A DNA stretch of 54,502 nucleotides from Actinobacillus vicugnae (GCF_901687125.1 NZ_CABFJY010000009.1:1-54502); one strand, 5' to 3'. Positions 38,989 to 48,721 are shown, counted from the first letter of the stretch. A program made the numbers and translations. The notes: generated from the sequence alone by a model not told the origin.

Positions 38989-39403
38989 GATTATCCTCGA
39001 AATGCTGGCAAAATATCGCCATTTGTTGCCAAAGTTGGCGTTTTGTTTCAACTTGGGTTAAATCTTGCCATGAGGTATGTTGCCAAGCGGTTTGATCTGC
39101 AAATTTTTTTGCAATTTCGAGCGCTTGTGGCTCTGCTTGTATTAACCAAAAAATCGGTTGATGTTCAAAAGATAAACGTAGAGCTTGTTCTGCATCCAGC
39201 CATTGATACTGACTCGGCTGCAATTGCAAGGTACGTAAAACATCTAAAAATAGACCGCTTGTTTGATGATTCTCTTCACATACCACAACAAGCTTCACCG
39301 CTTTATCAAGGCGAATTTGCGCATCGCCTTTTAAGACTTGCGGTTTGGTTAGCACCCATTGCGTAATATTCATCTCATTTAATAACAAATCTCGCCGATT
39401 CAT
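38981..39403 (-). CDS. holD: DNA polymerase III psi subunit
   Basis: A 140-residue protein linking the clamp loader to SSB through the chi subunit. The N-terminal MNRRDLLLNEMNITQWVLTKP matches HolD, whose N terminus contacts the clamp loader. Position next to rimI and divergent from rsmC supports the call. The remainder is poorly conserved, as usual for psi. An internal Met at residue 11 is an alternative start. Confidence 0.88.
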   Translation of the reverse strand: MNRRDLLLNEMNITQWVLTKPQVLKGDAQIRLDKAVKLVVVCEENHQTSGLFLDVLRTLQLQPSQYQWLDAEQALRLSFEHQPIFWLIQAEPQALEIAKKFADQTAWQHTSWQDLTQVETKRQLWQQMAIFCQHFEDNHD

Positions 39404-39495
39404 CTCATACCTCGCAAAAACAAGTAGGGAATAGTATCAAAACTCGGTACAATGCGGAAATGTTTTTGCTGTAATATGGGAATAAAAGGATATTT

Positions 39496-40485
39496 ATGCT
39501 CTCTCTTGAAAGTGAAGTTTTAGCACGCCATTTGCCATTATTTGCCAATAAATCGGTATTGTTGTTTGGTGATGTGCGTGATCGTTTTGCTGATCAAATC
39601 AAATCAACTGCGAAAAGTGTCGCTATTTTTAGTAGCTATTTTGATTATGCTCGTCAATATAGCGATGTCAGTTTTGGTTTAAATTGTGAAATTAGAGCTG
39701 ATCTAGCCGTTTTCTATTGGACTAAAAATAAACAAGAATGCCAATATCAATTACTCCAATGGCTTTCGCAAGCGAGTACAGGGCAAAAAGTGTTAGTGAT
39801 TGGTGAAAACCGTGCAGGTGTGCGCTCAGCGGAAAAATTACTCGCTGATTATGGCAATATTGCGAAGATTGATTCAGCTCGTCGCTGTGGTTTGTATCAT
39901 TTTGAGCTAACTCATGTACCAAATTTCGACAGTCAGAAGTTTTGGAAATCTTACCAGTATCAAGATCTACACATTTTTGCTTTACCCTCTGTGTTTAGTT
40001 CGGCAAAATTAGACTGTGGCACGCAACTGTTACTGGCTAGCTTTGACAAAGCTGATCGCTTAAAAGGTAAAGTACTGGATCTTGGCTGTGGGGCGGGGGT
40101 GATTGGCGCTACGCTAAAACAGCAATTTAGCAAAATAAAATTAACGCTGTCCGATATTCATGCGATGGCGCTGGAATCTACTCGCAAAACCTTGGCAGTA
40201 AATGCGCTTGAAGGCGAAGTTATCGCCAGCGATGTGTTTTCAAATATTGAAGAGCGCTTTGATTTAATTGTTTCAAATCCACCATTTCACGATGGAATTG
40301 ATACCGCTTATTGCGCAGTAGAAACCTTGATCGCACAGGCGAAACGCCACTTAAATCGAGGCGGAGAATTTCGTATCGTGGCAAACGCATTCCTACCTTA
40401 TCCAGAATTGTTGGATAACGCATTTGGTTCGCACCAAGTGATCGCTAAATCCAACAAATTTAAAGTGTATTGCGCAAAAGCCTAA
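39496..40485 (+). CDS. rsmC: 16S rRNA m2G1207 methyltransferase
   Basis: A 329-residue SAM-dependent methyltransferase. The N-terminal half (1 to about 165) is the degenerate duplicate domain and the C-terminal half carries VLDLGCGAGVIG and the catalytic NPPF in VSNPPFHDG. The start follows AAAGGATATTT. Divergent from holD-rimI with a 92-base gap. Confidence 0.95.
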   Translation: MLSLESEVLARHLPLFANKSVLLFGDVRDRFADQIKSTAKSVAIFSSYFDYARQYSDVSFGLNCEIRADLAVFYWTKNKQECQYQLLQWLSQASTGQKVLVIGENRAGVRSAEKLLADYGNIAKIDSARRCGLYHFELTHVPNFDSQKFWKSYQYQDLHIFALPSVFSSAKLDCGTQLLLASFDKADRLKGKVLDLGCGAGVIGATLKQQFSKIKLTLSDIHAMALESTRKTLAVNALEGEVIASDVFSNIEERFDLIVSNPPFHDGIDTAYCAVETLIAQAKRHLNRGGEFRIVANAFLPYPELLDNAFGSHQVIAKSNKFKVYCAKA

Positions 40486-40491
40486 AACGAA

Positions 40492-40526
40492 AAAAGACGG
40501 CGAGGAAATCCTTTTCGGCCGTCTTT
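40492..40526 (+). terminator. Terminator after rsmC
   Basis: AAAGACGGC...GCCGTCTTT with a 15 to 17-base loop, A-rich before and a short T stretch within the stem end. Confidence 0.75.
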
Positions 40527-40926
40527 GAAAAAACCAGTCACAAAATACTTCTAATAATAATTTCATAAATCACTATTAAAATAGTTTAGTGCGGTTGATC
40601 ACTATGCTTATACTCCATGTATGATTTACATATCGCAAAGAACAATCATAGCTACATGGAGACAACTGAAACTTTTCTATTTAATTTACTCATAAGCGAT
40701 TTACATTGTAAATAGAATATTTTCTATTTTTATACAAAAGTCCGCTAAGAAAATATAGCAAAATCCCGTAGAATTCACATCAATTCTAAAGGTGTAAAAA
40801 CATACATATTTTATTGCTAAAACATCAAACAGTAAAAATTTCAAAGTTATTGTAATGATTTTAAACACCGAAACAATCTAGTTTTGCTTAATACATTATT
40901 AAGCAAAACTTAATAAAGGATTTTGT
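40527..40926. other. Gene-free gap between rsmC and the LysR gene
   Basis: About 400 AT-rich bases without a convincing gene. It holds ACTATTAAAATAGT near 40572, one Haemophilus-type uptake core (GTGCGGT) near 40590 and a long imperfect palindrome at 40613-40661 (separate entry). The LysR gene's AAAGGA site lies just before 40927. Confidence 0.6.
40613..40661. repeat. Long imperfect palindrome
   Basis: CTCCATGTA / TACATGGAG (9 bp perfect) is extended inward by TGATT / AATCA after a four-base bulge, with a 17-base loop. It could be an RNA hairpin, a MITE remnant or a regulator site. No T-run follows, so it is not a standard terminator. Confidence 0.55.
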
Positions 40927-41814
40927 ATGTATGATTACAAGGCAATGTTGGTCTTTGTAACGGTCGTAGAGCAAGGAACTATGCAAGCGGCAGCTGAGAA
41001 GTTATCCATGACTCCTTCAGCAGTAACGCAATCGATTAAAAAGTTAGAAAACCAATTAAAAATTAAGCTGTTAAGCAGAACAACAAGGAAGCTTTCTTTA
41101 ACTGATGCTGGAAATATTTTTTACCAGCATATATCACACATTCAACAAACTGCAGAAAATGCTATTCGTAGCATTGAAGCATTGCATTCCGAACCTGTTG
41201 GTGAATTAAAAATTGCTTCTGTAAGTGGTCTAATTGATACTTTTTTAAGTGGCCATCTCAAAAGTATTCTCGATAATTATCCCGAAATTCAATTAGAGCT
41301 TACTATTAAAGATTCTCTCATTGAACTTTCACAACAAAAATTTGATATTTTATTACATTGGGATATTAGCGATGAACATATGGTAGCTCGTCATTTATAT
41401 GATTTTGAGTGGGTAATTGTGGCTCACCCTGACTATATCAAGCATCATGGGTTGCCTTCGAATTTATCCGAATTAGAGAAACTTGACTGGATTAGCTATC
41501 CAAATAACAGCTCGAAGCAATTACCGATTCAGCTGAGTAAAGGAAAAGATAATGAAACTTTTATGCCTTATCATCGAATTAGTTGTAATTCACTCAATAC
41601 CGCAAAAACGCTATTACTAAATGGCTTCGGCGTTACTCAATTGCCCATTCAATATATTCAAAAACAATTGGATTCGGGTGAGTTAATTACTTTATGTCCA
41701 GATTGGAAACTACCTCAAACCCCACTGTATTTGGTCACCCCACAACGTATTCAATCGGAAAAAGTGAGAATAGCAAGCCAGCTTATTATTGATTATTTTA
41801 AACATTTGAGCTGA
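40927..41814 (+). CDS. LysR-family transcriptional regulator
   Basis: A 295-residue regulator. The N-terminal winged helix (about 1-60: VEQGTMQAAAEKLSMTPSAVTQSIKKLE) and the effector-binding domain (about 88-295) are complete, of the CrgA/DsdC-like group that lacks obvious ligand clues. No divergent gene lies at its back, where targets are often found; the upstream gap of 440 bases holds only palindromes. Targets and ligand are unknown. Confidence 0.9.
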   Translation: MYDYKAMLVFVTVVEQGTMQAAAEKLSMTPSAVTQSIKKLENQLKIKLLSRTTRKLSLTDAGNIFYQHISHIQQTAENAIRSIEALHSEPVGELKIASVSGLIDTFLSGHLKSILDNYPEIQLELTIKDSLIELSQQKFDILLHWDISDEHMVARHLYDFEWVIVAHPDYIKHHGLPSNLSELEKLDWISYPNNSSKQLPIQLSKGKDNETFMPYHRISCNSLNTAKTLLLNGFGVTQLPIQYIQKQLDSGELITLCPDWKLPQTPLYLVTPQRIQSEKVRIASQLIIDYFKHLS

Positions 41815-41836
41815 TTGGCGATAAATAAAAAACAAC

Positions 41837-41873
41837 ACAAGCGGTTATTTTTTGCAAAAATTCGACCGCTTGT
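41837..41873. repeat. Inverted pair of uptake signal sequences
   Basis: ACAAGCGGTT faces TTCGACCGCTTGT in the gap between convergent lysR and comF, a probable two-way terminator. Confidence 0.75.
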
Positions 41874-41888
41874 TTCTTTATTTAAGAT

Positions 41889-42566
41889 TTAAGCTCTCGC
41901 CAATACCCAGACCTGAATTTGTTTCACGCCATGTTTTAATAATTCGGCGCAAATTGCGTTCAGCGTTGAACCTGTGGTGAGTACATCATCAATAATCGCT
42001 ACGCTTTGATAGGGTTGGATTGGCTGATAGCAAAATGCATTTTTTAAATTGCACCGCCGTTCGTTGGCGGTTAATTGGCGTTGTGAAGATGTTGCTCTAA
42101 TTCGCAGTAAACTATGTGTATCTAGTGGAATAGCAAGCCAACGAGATAAATAGTACGCTAATAACTGTGCCTGATTAAATCCCCTCGCCCACTCTCTCTG
42201 CCAAAACAATGGCACAGGTAAAATCACCTCAGGTAATTCCAATTGATGCGTTCGCTGTGCTTGTTTAACCGCAAGCAATAACAAGCGAGCCAATCCCTGA
42301 TCCAGCCAAAATTGATCCTGAAATTTAAAACGATGGATCCATTCAGAAAGTGGAGGTCGATAATAGCCTACTTGTACAACACTATGCCATTTTGGCTCGT
42401 CCTTCAAACAATTACCACAATGAAGCTGGTTCTCAGGCAAAAGCGCACCACAACAACCACAATAGCTACTTTGCTCTATTTTTCGATAGCAATGACTACA
42501 AATAATATGATTTGCCAGCGCTAATGGCTTACGGCAATGAATGCAACTAAATCCCCAAAAATTCAT
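41889..42566 (-). CDS. comF: Competence protein ComF (phosphoribosyltransferase-like)
   Basis: Needed for DNA uptake or processing during natural transformation in Haemophilus. The N-terminal zinc-binding Cys cluster (CIHC, CSHC, CGCC, CGNC within about residues 7-60) is followed by a type I phosphoribosyltransferase fold with the PRPP loop VAIIDDVLTTGST. The start at 42566 follows AAGGAG; the open frame upstream is leader sequence. A CRP-S-type site lies 56 bases before the start, matching competence control. Confidence 0.93.
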   Translation of the reverse strand: MNFWGFSCIHCRKPLALANHIICSHCYRKIEQSSYCGCCGALLPENQLHCGNCLKDEPKWHSVVQVGYYRPPLSEWIHRFKFQDQFWLDQGLARLLLLAVKQAQRTHQLELPEVILPVPLFWQREWARGFNQAQLLAYYLSRWLAIPLDTHSLLRIRATSSQRQLTANERRCNLKNAFCYQPIQPYQSVAIIDDVLTTGSTLNAICAELLKHGVKQIQVWVLARA

Positions 42567-42621
42567 CTTTTTCTCCTTTTCACTTTGTTTTATCAAACTT
42601 TTATGCAAAACCTAGGAGATT

Positions 42622-42643
42622 TTTTGCGATATAGATCGAAAAA
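42622..42643 (-). promoter_or_regulatory. CRP-S site before comF
   Basis: TTTTGCGATATAGATCGAAAAA on the plus strand, a 22-base palindrome. Its TGCGA half with flanking T-run is the CRP-S form, which requires Sxy as well as CRP; the other half is TCGAA in place of TCGCA. Its centre lies about 41 bases before a start expected after the CATAAA box at 42600-42605, the spacing of a class II site. Confidence 0.8.
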
Positions 42644-42694
42644 AGAGTAAAATCTTTATTGATTTACTCTTTTTTATTAAGGAAACATTTATTT

Positions 42695-43507
42695 ATGAGC
42701 CAACCGAGCGAGCCAATTAAAATCATCTTTTTTGATATTGATGAAACCCTTTATGTCAAATCCAAAGCTTACATCCCCACTTCAATTACCGAACAAGTTT
42801 TACCTCAATTAAAAGCAAACGGCATTATTCCTGCAATTGCAACTGGACGTAACTTTGGCTGCTTTCCTGAAGCATTAAGACCCCTCATTGGCGAACACGG
42901 TTTTGAATTATTTGTAACAATTAACGGTCAGTACAATTTCTATAAAGATCAAATGATTAGCGAATACGGCTTAACTCGCTCCCAAATTGAACGTTGTATT
43001 GAGAAATTCCGTGCATTAGGTATTGCTTATGCTTTCGTAAGTACTGACGATATTGCGGTATCTGAAGATAATCCAATTGTGCGTGCTGCTACTGCGCCAA
43101 TTAAAGTCGATTATGTTGTTGATCCTGACTTTTATTTAAAAAATACCGTTGTACAGATGCTTGCTTATTATCCAGAAAGCCGTGACGAAGCAGTACGTGC
43201 TTCAGGTTTATTGTCTGACGATCTTAAAGCGGTGCGCTGGAATGCGGAAGCGGTGGATATTCTCCGTATCGAAAATTCAAAAGCCCGTGGAATTGAAGAT
43301 GTACTCAAACATTTTGGTTTAAAAATTGAAAATAGTATGGCATTTGGCGATGGCTTCAATGATATTGAAATGTTCGATACCGTTGGTTTTAGCGTAGCAA
43401 TGGGAAATGCCGAAGCAGAATTAAAACAGCACGCTGATTACGTCACAAAACATATTGAAGAAGACGGTATTCTACACGCATTGAAAACATTTAAATTTGT
43501 TAACTAA
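42695..43507 (+). CDS. Cof-type HAD-IIB phosphatase
   Basis: A 270-residue sugar-phosphatase-like hydrolase. Motif I is FFDIDETLY (nucleophile and acid Asp), motif II the Thr of AIATGR, and motif IV GDGFNDIEMF binds magnesium. The C2 cap between about 85 and 190 makes it type IIB. The start at 42695 follows AAGGAAAC and leads straight into the catalytic strand; twelve further in-frame codons upstream look like leader. Substrate unknown. Divergent from comF. Confidence 0.88.
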   Translation: MSQPSEPIKIIFFDIDETLYVKSKAYIPTSITEQVLPQLKANGIIPAIATGRNFGCFPEALRPLIGEHGFELFVTINGQYNFYKDQMISEYGLTRSQIERCIEKFRALGIAYAFVSTDDIAVSEDNPIVRAATAPIKVDYVVDPDFYLKNTVVQMLAYYPESRDEAVRASGLLSDDLKAVRWNAEAVDILRIENSKARGIEDVLKHFGLKIENSMAFGDGFNDIEMFDTVGFSVAMGNAEAELKQHADYVTKHIEEDGILHALKTFKFVN

Positions 43508-43590
43508 TACGCACCTTCAGCAATATTTTATATGGGCGGTATAGTTTCCGCCCTTTACCATAATTTCACCGCAATACAACACAAATTTTC

Positions 43591-43622
43591 TATAAAATCA
43601 TTTTAATAAGAATACTTCTTAT
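43591..43622 (+). promoter_or_regulatory. Possible promoter and operator palindrome before the Slam gene
   Basis: TATAAA at 43591-43596 is followed by a perfect 7-3-7 palindrome, ATAAGAA-TAC-TTCTTAT (43606-43622), just where transcription should begin. It is shaped like a repressor site. It does not match the Fur or Zur consensus well. Confidence 0.45.
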
Positions 43623-43658
43623 AGAATTCATTTACATTCTTTATTTAAAACTTATCCA

Positions 43659-45121
43659 ATGAAATTAAAACTATTTATTCCTACACTTGCGCTCACTACA
43701 ACTTTTTCTACATTGGCAGATACGGTTGAGCATCAAATTTCTGAACGTTTAAATGATACTCGTAGCCAAACTGAAGTAGCGATTGAATCTCGTATACAAA
43801 AGCCCGTTGTCCGCCCGATCGGACAGCCAAACGCTACTAAACAAAAAATACCATCAATGAGCAAAGAAGCATTTGCTAAGCGCCCTGATTTAATTATTAA
43901 TGCGCTACTTTGGTCATTACGAACTAATAACGTTGATAATGTAATCTTCCTGCAACCGTTTTACAAACAGATCTCAACAAAATACCAAGATCCAGTTTTG
44001 TACCAATGGGCTAATGCGATTATCGCTCGTCATCGGGGCTCGTATGACATTGCGATCAACAATTATCGTGAAATCTTAGCTAAACATGCTGAATTATCAC
44101 TTGTTCGCTTACAGCTTGCTATTGCATTATTTGAAAATAATGAGTTAGAGGCGGCAGAAGATCAATTCCAAAAAATCCGTTCTGAAAATATCCCAGAACA
44201 AATTAAATTAACTATTGATAACTATATTGAAGCTATCGTCAATAAAGATCGTTGGACATTCTCTGGTGGACTGACTTATTTAAACGATCCAAATATCAAT
44301 AACGCCCCCAAATCAAGTACAACTTACGGACAATGGAAAGCGCCAAAATCAGAATCAGCACAAGGCATCGGCTTTAATTTGTATGCGGGGAAAAAGTGGT
44401 CTTGGGGAATAATTTCTATAACGAGCTTCGTTTGAGTAGTCACGGAAAACATTATTGGAATAATAAAAAATATAACGAAGTCAATGTACGTGGAAGATTT
44501 GGCTTAGGATATCAAACTGCACGTTTCAATCTGGCATTATTGCCTTTTATCGATCAAACTTTCTATGCGGGCGGTTCAAATAGCAGCGATAGTTTAAAAC
44601 GTTTCTCAAAGTCAGCTGGTACAGGCTTAGAAATGAGTTACTGGCTTTCGCCAAAATGGCAGTGGGAAGCAAACTATGAATATGCTGAACAACGCTATAT
44701 GGATCGTAAACACTTAAACGGTAACTATCATTTTATTTCAAGCGGTTTAATCTATTTAGCTAGCGCCAAGCAGTATTGGTTTACGCATCTTAATTACAAC
44801 CGCACCGCCACGCGAGACAAAGACGACAGCTTTGTGCGCCGTGGTGTAACGTTTGGTTGGGGACAAGAATGGCCGTTTGGATTATCTACCCGTTTCGCGC
44901 TAAGCTATGCACAAAAAAATTACAAAGCACCAATGCCAATCTTTGGCATTACTCAGCGCAATAAAGAATATGGTGCTTCAATGAGTATGTGGCACCGCGC
45001 GATTCACTATTGGGGCATTCCCCCTCACTTAACTTATAGCTTTAATAAAGTGAAAAGTAACCATGTGTTCTATAGCTATGATAAACATCGTGCCTTTATT
45101 GAATTTAGCCGACGCTTCTAA
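43659..45121 (+). pseudogene. Slam outer-membrane protein gene with a one-base frameshift
   Basis: Surface lipoprotein assembly modulator (DUF560 family), which moves lipoproteins to the cell surface. The first part (43659-44435) has a signal peptide (MKLKLFIPTLALTTTFSTLA) and a TPR-like periplasmic domain; the second (to 45121) is a C-terminal 14-strand barrel ending KHRAFIEFSRRF. They join in different frames at GGGG (44404-44407): one more G gives ...KKWSWGNNFYNELRLS... without interruption and a product of 487 residues, the usual length. No strong ribosome binding site precedes the ATG. No surface lipoprotein gene, its normal partner, is adjacent. A sequencing error or slippage in the G run are alternatives to true inactivation. 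Confidence 0.85.
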
Positions 45122-45161
45122 CAGGACAGCTAAGGCAGGGTATTTCTAGCCTTTAAGGAAT

Positions 45162-45195
45162 AAAAAACGGATATTCAATTGAATATCCGTTTTTT
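45162..45195. terminator. Bidirectional terminator between the Slam gene and ftsX
   Basis: A perfect symmetrical hairpin, AAAAAACGGATATTC-AATT-GAATATCCGTTTTTT, serves both convergent genes. rpoH, which follows ftsX in some relatives, is not here. Confidence 0.92.
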
Positions 45196-45214
45196 ATTGC
45201 CTTCTACTTATCGC

Positions 45215-46153
45215 TTAATAGCGAGAACCAATTCGATGAATATGGCGATTGGTCGCAATTTTTGCTGATAACCAGCCGATAAAAATACACGCCACAATCA
45301 GGAAGAATATTTCGCTAAATGCCAAACCATTTAGCTCAAATTTTACAGTAAACATATCGGTAACATATTTCACTACGCCAGTAAAATAGCCGATTAATAC
45401 CGAGCTAAATAAGATTGCCAATAAGCTACCGAAGAAGCCATAAATCATGCCAGTATAAAGGAATGGACGAGAAATAAAATGATCGGTTGCACCAAGTAAT
45501 TGTTGTACTTCAATTGAAGCCTTACTGTTTGCCACATCGGTACGCACTGCATTTCCTACCACTAAAAAGACAGCAATCAGCATTAATAATGTACAAACCA
45601 TCGCAATTCGAGCGATTAACCAAGTGAGTGCCGTTAATTTTTCTAACCAGCCATTATCTAAACGAACTTCTTGTACCCCTTTAATCGCTTGCAAGCCATT
45701 ACGCAGTTCTAACATACTGTCATTGCCTGTAAATTGCTTTTTCGGCTTTAGAATAACCACTGCAGGCAAAGGATTGTCATCAATAATATCTAGCGCTTCA
45801 CCAAAACCAGACCATGATCGAAATTCATCTAAACTTTGCTGACGAGAAATATAATTCAAGGATTCAATTTTATCCACATCAAAATGACGAATACGCTCCA
45901 CTACTGCATTGACATCATGTTCGGCAAGATTTTTATGCAAATAAATTGTGAGTTCTGGTTCAGGATAAAACTCAGTTGCTGCTTGATGGGTATTTTTCCA
46001 CAGTAAATAACTTACAGTTGGAATAGTAAGCGATACCGCAATCACTAACACGGTTAAAAAAGTGCCAAATTTACGTTTTTGCAGATCTTGCCAGACGGAA
46101 CGTAAGGTGTAACGTGTTTGCGCACCAAAGCTATTATTAAATGAACGAGCCAT
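45215..46153 (-). CDS. ftsX: Cell division protein FtsX
   Basis: Inner-membrane partner of FtsE that controls septal peptidoglycan hydrolysis through EnvC. One membrane segment at about 33-53 follows a basic N-terminal cytoplasmic part. A periplasmic domain (about 70-180) and three further membrane segments in the C-terminal half follow, the usual FtsX topology. Length 312. Nine bases after ftsE. Confidence 0.95.
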   Translation of the reverse strand: MARSFNNSFGAQTRYTLRSVWQDLQKRKFGTFLTVLVIAVSLTIPTVSYLLWKNTHQAATEFYPEPELTIYLHKNLAEHDVNAVVERIRHFDVDKIESLNYISRQQSLDEFRSWSGFGEALDIIDDNPLPAVVILKPKKQFTGNDSMLELRNGLQAIKGVQEVRLDNGWLEKLTALTWLIARIAMVCTLLMLIAVFLVVGNAVRTDVANSKASIEVQQLLGATDHFISRPFLYTGMIYGFFGSLLAILFSSVLIGYFTGVVKYVTDMFTVKFELNGLAFSEIFFLIVACIFIGWLSAKIATNRHIHRIGSRY

Positions 46154-46162
46154 ATTTTTTCC

Positions 46163-46816
46163 TTAATTTCTAAGATAACCTTGCTCTAAGACTAAGCATG
46201 GTTTCGGACGTTTCGAAATAATATTGATATCGTGTGTCGCCACCAATACTGTCGTGCCTGCCTGATTAAATTCTTCAAATAAACGAAAAATCTCAAACGA
46301 TAATTTCTCATCTAAATTGCCCGTTGGTTCATCAGCTAATAATAAAATTGGACGATGTACAATTGCACGAGCAATATCCACACGTTGTTGCTCACCACCT
46401 GACAAGTGCAACGGTAAGTAATTCGCTTTATTTGCTAAACCAACTCGCTCTAATGCAATACGTGCTTCACGCTCCACTACTTGCTGATTCATACCTTGAA
46501 TAATCAATGGCAAAGCCACGTTATCCAGAATCGTACGGTCGGTAAGTAAGCGGTAATCTTGATGCACCATACCAATTTGGCGACGTAGAAACGGCAATTC
46601 ATGCGCTTCGAGACGAGTAATATCATGCCCATTAAATATCACTTGTCCACCATTTGCTCGTTCAATCCCCATAATTAACTTGAGCAACGTACTTTTACCC
46701 GCACCAGAATGCCCCGTTAAATATGCCATACCGCCTGCAGGCAAATGGAAATTAATCCCTTGCAATGCAGGCTTACCGCCTTTATAAGCTTTACTTACGT
46801 TTGTGAATTTAATCAT
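46163..46816 (-). CDS. ftsE: Cell division ATP-binding protein FtsE
   Basis: ABC ATPase of the divisome. Walker [10 protein letters not shown], signature [15 protein letters not shown], Walker [14 protein letters not shown], and switch VATHDINI. The FtsE start [21 protein letters not shown] is clear. Length 217. Middle gene of ftsY-E-X. Confidence 0.96.
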   Translation of the reverse strand: MIKFTNVSKAYKGGKPALQGINFHLPAGGMAYLTGHSGAGKSTLLKLIMGIERANGGQVIFNGHDITRLEAHELPFLRRQIGMVHQDYRLLTDRTILDNVALPLIIQGMNQQVVEREARIALERVGLANKANYLPLHLSGGEQQRVDIARAIVHRPILLLADEPTGNLDEKLSFEIFRLFEEFNQAGTTVLVATHDINIISKRPKPCLVLEQGYLRN

Positions 46817-46905
46817 TGTGTTTACCTTTTTCTACCACGACATATACAGAAATAGCGGTCTGATTTTGTTCATTTTTTGCAATTTCTGCCGATTCGCAAT
46901 ACTTG

Positions 46906-48645
46906 TTATGCTTCGTGTTCAAATAATGCTTCGATAAACTCTTCAGCATTAAATGGGCGCAGATCTTCAATTTTTTCACCCACCCCGATAAAGCGGATTG
47001 GAATATTAAATTGATCTGCAATCGCAAAAATCACACCACCTTTTGCCGTGCCGTCTAATTTTGTGAGCGTAATCCCCGTTAAACCAACTGCTTCATTAAA
47101 GAGTTTGGCTTGGCTAATCGCATTCTGCCCTGTACCTGCATCTAAGGTGAGCATAATTTCATGCGGCGCGCTTTCATCATATTTTTTCATCACTCGGACG
47201 ATTTTTTTCAGCTCATCCATTAAGTTATTTTTATTTTGTAAGCGGCCTGCAGTATCGGCAATCAGCACATCAATCCCTTTTGAAGCGGCAGATTGCATCG
47301 CATCAAAAATTACTGAGGCAGAATCTGAACCCGTAGATTGTGCGACAACAGGAATATTATTCCGTTCGCCCCATACTTGTAACTGTTCTACTGCCGCTGC
47401 ACGGAAGGTATCGCCCGCTGCTAGCATCACTGATTTACCTTCAGCTTGGAATTTGCGTGCTAGCTTACCGATTGTCGTAGTTTTACCTACGCCATTTACG
47501 CCAACCATTAAAATCACATACGGCTTTTTACTCGTGTCAATTTCAAGTGGTTGGCTAACGGGTTTTAATACCTCGCCTAGCTCCAATTTTAATTGCTGAT
47601 AGAGTAAATCAGCATCTTTCAGCTGTTTTTTGGTGGCGTGTTGGGTCAAATTATTGATGATTTTAGTAGTAGTTGGCATACCTAAATCCGCCACCAATAA
47701 TTGCTCTTCTAATTCTTCAAATAAATCATCGTCAATTTTTTTACCACTAAAGAAATTGCGGAAACCCGAACCAATGCTTTGTTTAGTTTTTACCAACCCC
47801 TTTAATAAACGGCTGAAAAAACCACCTTCGCTTGGTTTTTCTTGGTATTCATCTGCTTTTGACTCATCTGCAATGATTTCAGCTTCTGCTGCTTCGGTTT
47901 GCTCGTGTGCTGCTTTTTCAGCTTCCAGTTCTACCAGTTCTTCAAAATACTCTTCTGCATCGGATTTTTGCTGTTGAGCGCCCGTTAACTCCGCTTCAAC
48001 CACTTGTTCAACACGTTGTTCGATTTGCTGATGATGATTTATGGGTTCTGACTCGCTAATTTGCTCATTTGCAAAATTTTGCGCAAATTCGACCGCTTGT
48101 TCAGACTCTGCCTCAGCCACGGGTGAGCTTTCTGCTTGTGTTGACTCGGTAACATCCACAATAGATACTGACTCTTGCTTTTCTTGCTCAAAAGCCTGCT
48201 CAATTTTCTCAACACTGGTTTGCAAAAAGCTTTTCGCATCTTCAACTTTATCTTCAACAAATTGCTCAACTTGCTCTGATTTTTGTTCGAAAAATTCTTC
48301 AACCTGCTCTAGTTTTTGCTCAATTGAATCTTCAATGCGTTCAACAAAATCTTCTACTTGTTCTAATTTTTGTTCAACAGAATCAACAAGCTCTTTCACC
48401 TTAGGTTGCGAAATTATTTGCTCAAATTTATCTTCTGTGTTGTCTTCAATAACGTCTAATTTTTGCTCAACCGTTTCAGCTAATTGCTCAACTTTTTGTT
48501 CTGCTTGTTCTAATTTTTGTTCTAAACTTTCAGTAGCCTGCTCTACTGTTTCTGTGCTTTGTTCCGTTGAAACCGCTTCTTGTTTCGGCTCCTCTTTTTT
48601 ACCAAAACCTAACCAAGACCAAAAACCTTTTTTCTTTTCTGCCAT
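46906..48645 (-). CDS. ftsY: Signal recognition particle receptor FtsY
   Basis: SRP receptor GTPase that delivers nascent membrane proteins to SecYEG. The last 300 residues are the NG domain: GVNGVGKTTTIGKLA near 380, DTFRAAAVEQL, DTAGR and TKLDGTAKGG. The first 270 or so residues are an acidic A domain with many copies of an EQ/VE repeat (VEQKLEQVE.FVE...), predicted long charged helix. The variable A domain meets membrane and translocon. Total length 579. Divergent from rsmD, an order shared with enterobacteria. Confidence 0.96.
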   Translation of the reverse strand: MAEKKKGFWSWLGFGKKEEPKQEAVSTEQSTETVEQATESLEQKLEQAEQKVEQLAETVEQKLDVIEDNTEDKFEQIISQPKVKELVDSVEQKLEQVEDFVERIEDSIEQKLEQVEEFFEQKSEQVEQFVEDKVEDAKSFLQTSVEKIEQAFEQEKQESVSIVDVTESTQAESSPVAEAESEQAVEFAQNFANEQISESEPINHHQQIEQRVEQVVEAELTGAQQQKSDAEEYFEELVELEAEKAAHEQTEAAEAEIIADESKADEYQEKPSEGGFFSRLLKGLVKTKQSIGSGFRNFFSGKKIDDDLFEELEEQLLVADLGMPTTTKIINNLTQHATKKQLKDADLLYQQLKLELGEVLKPVSQPLEIDTSKKPYVILMVGVNGVGKTTTIGKLARKFQAEGKSVMLAAGDTFRAAAVEQLQVWGERNNIPVVAQSTGSDSASVIFDAMQSAASKGIDVLIADTAGRLQNKNNLMDELKKIVRVMKKYDESAPHEIMLTLDAGTGQNAISQAKLFNEAVGLTGITLTKLDGTAKGGVIFAIADQFNIPIRFIGVGEKIEDLRPFNAEEFIEALFEHEA

Positions 48646-48721
48646 ATTTTTCTCACTTTTCCTTTAAAATGGACTAAACTTGTCTAGTTTATCAAATAAT
48701 CCTTATTTTTCCTTTAGTAGT

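Noticed and set aside
44396-45121. Separate gene for the second half of Slam
   Set aside because: It would start at a GTG with no ribosome binding site in the middle of a barrel strand, and it joins seamlessly to the upstream frame if one G is added.
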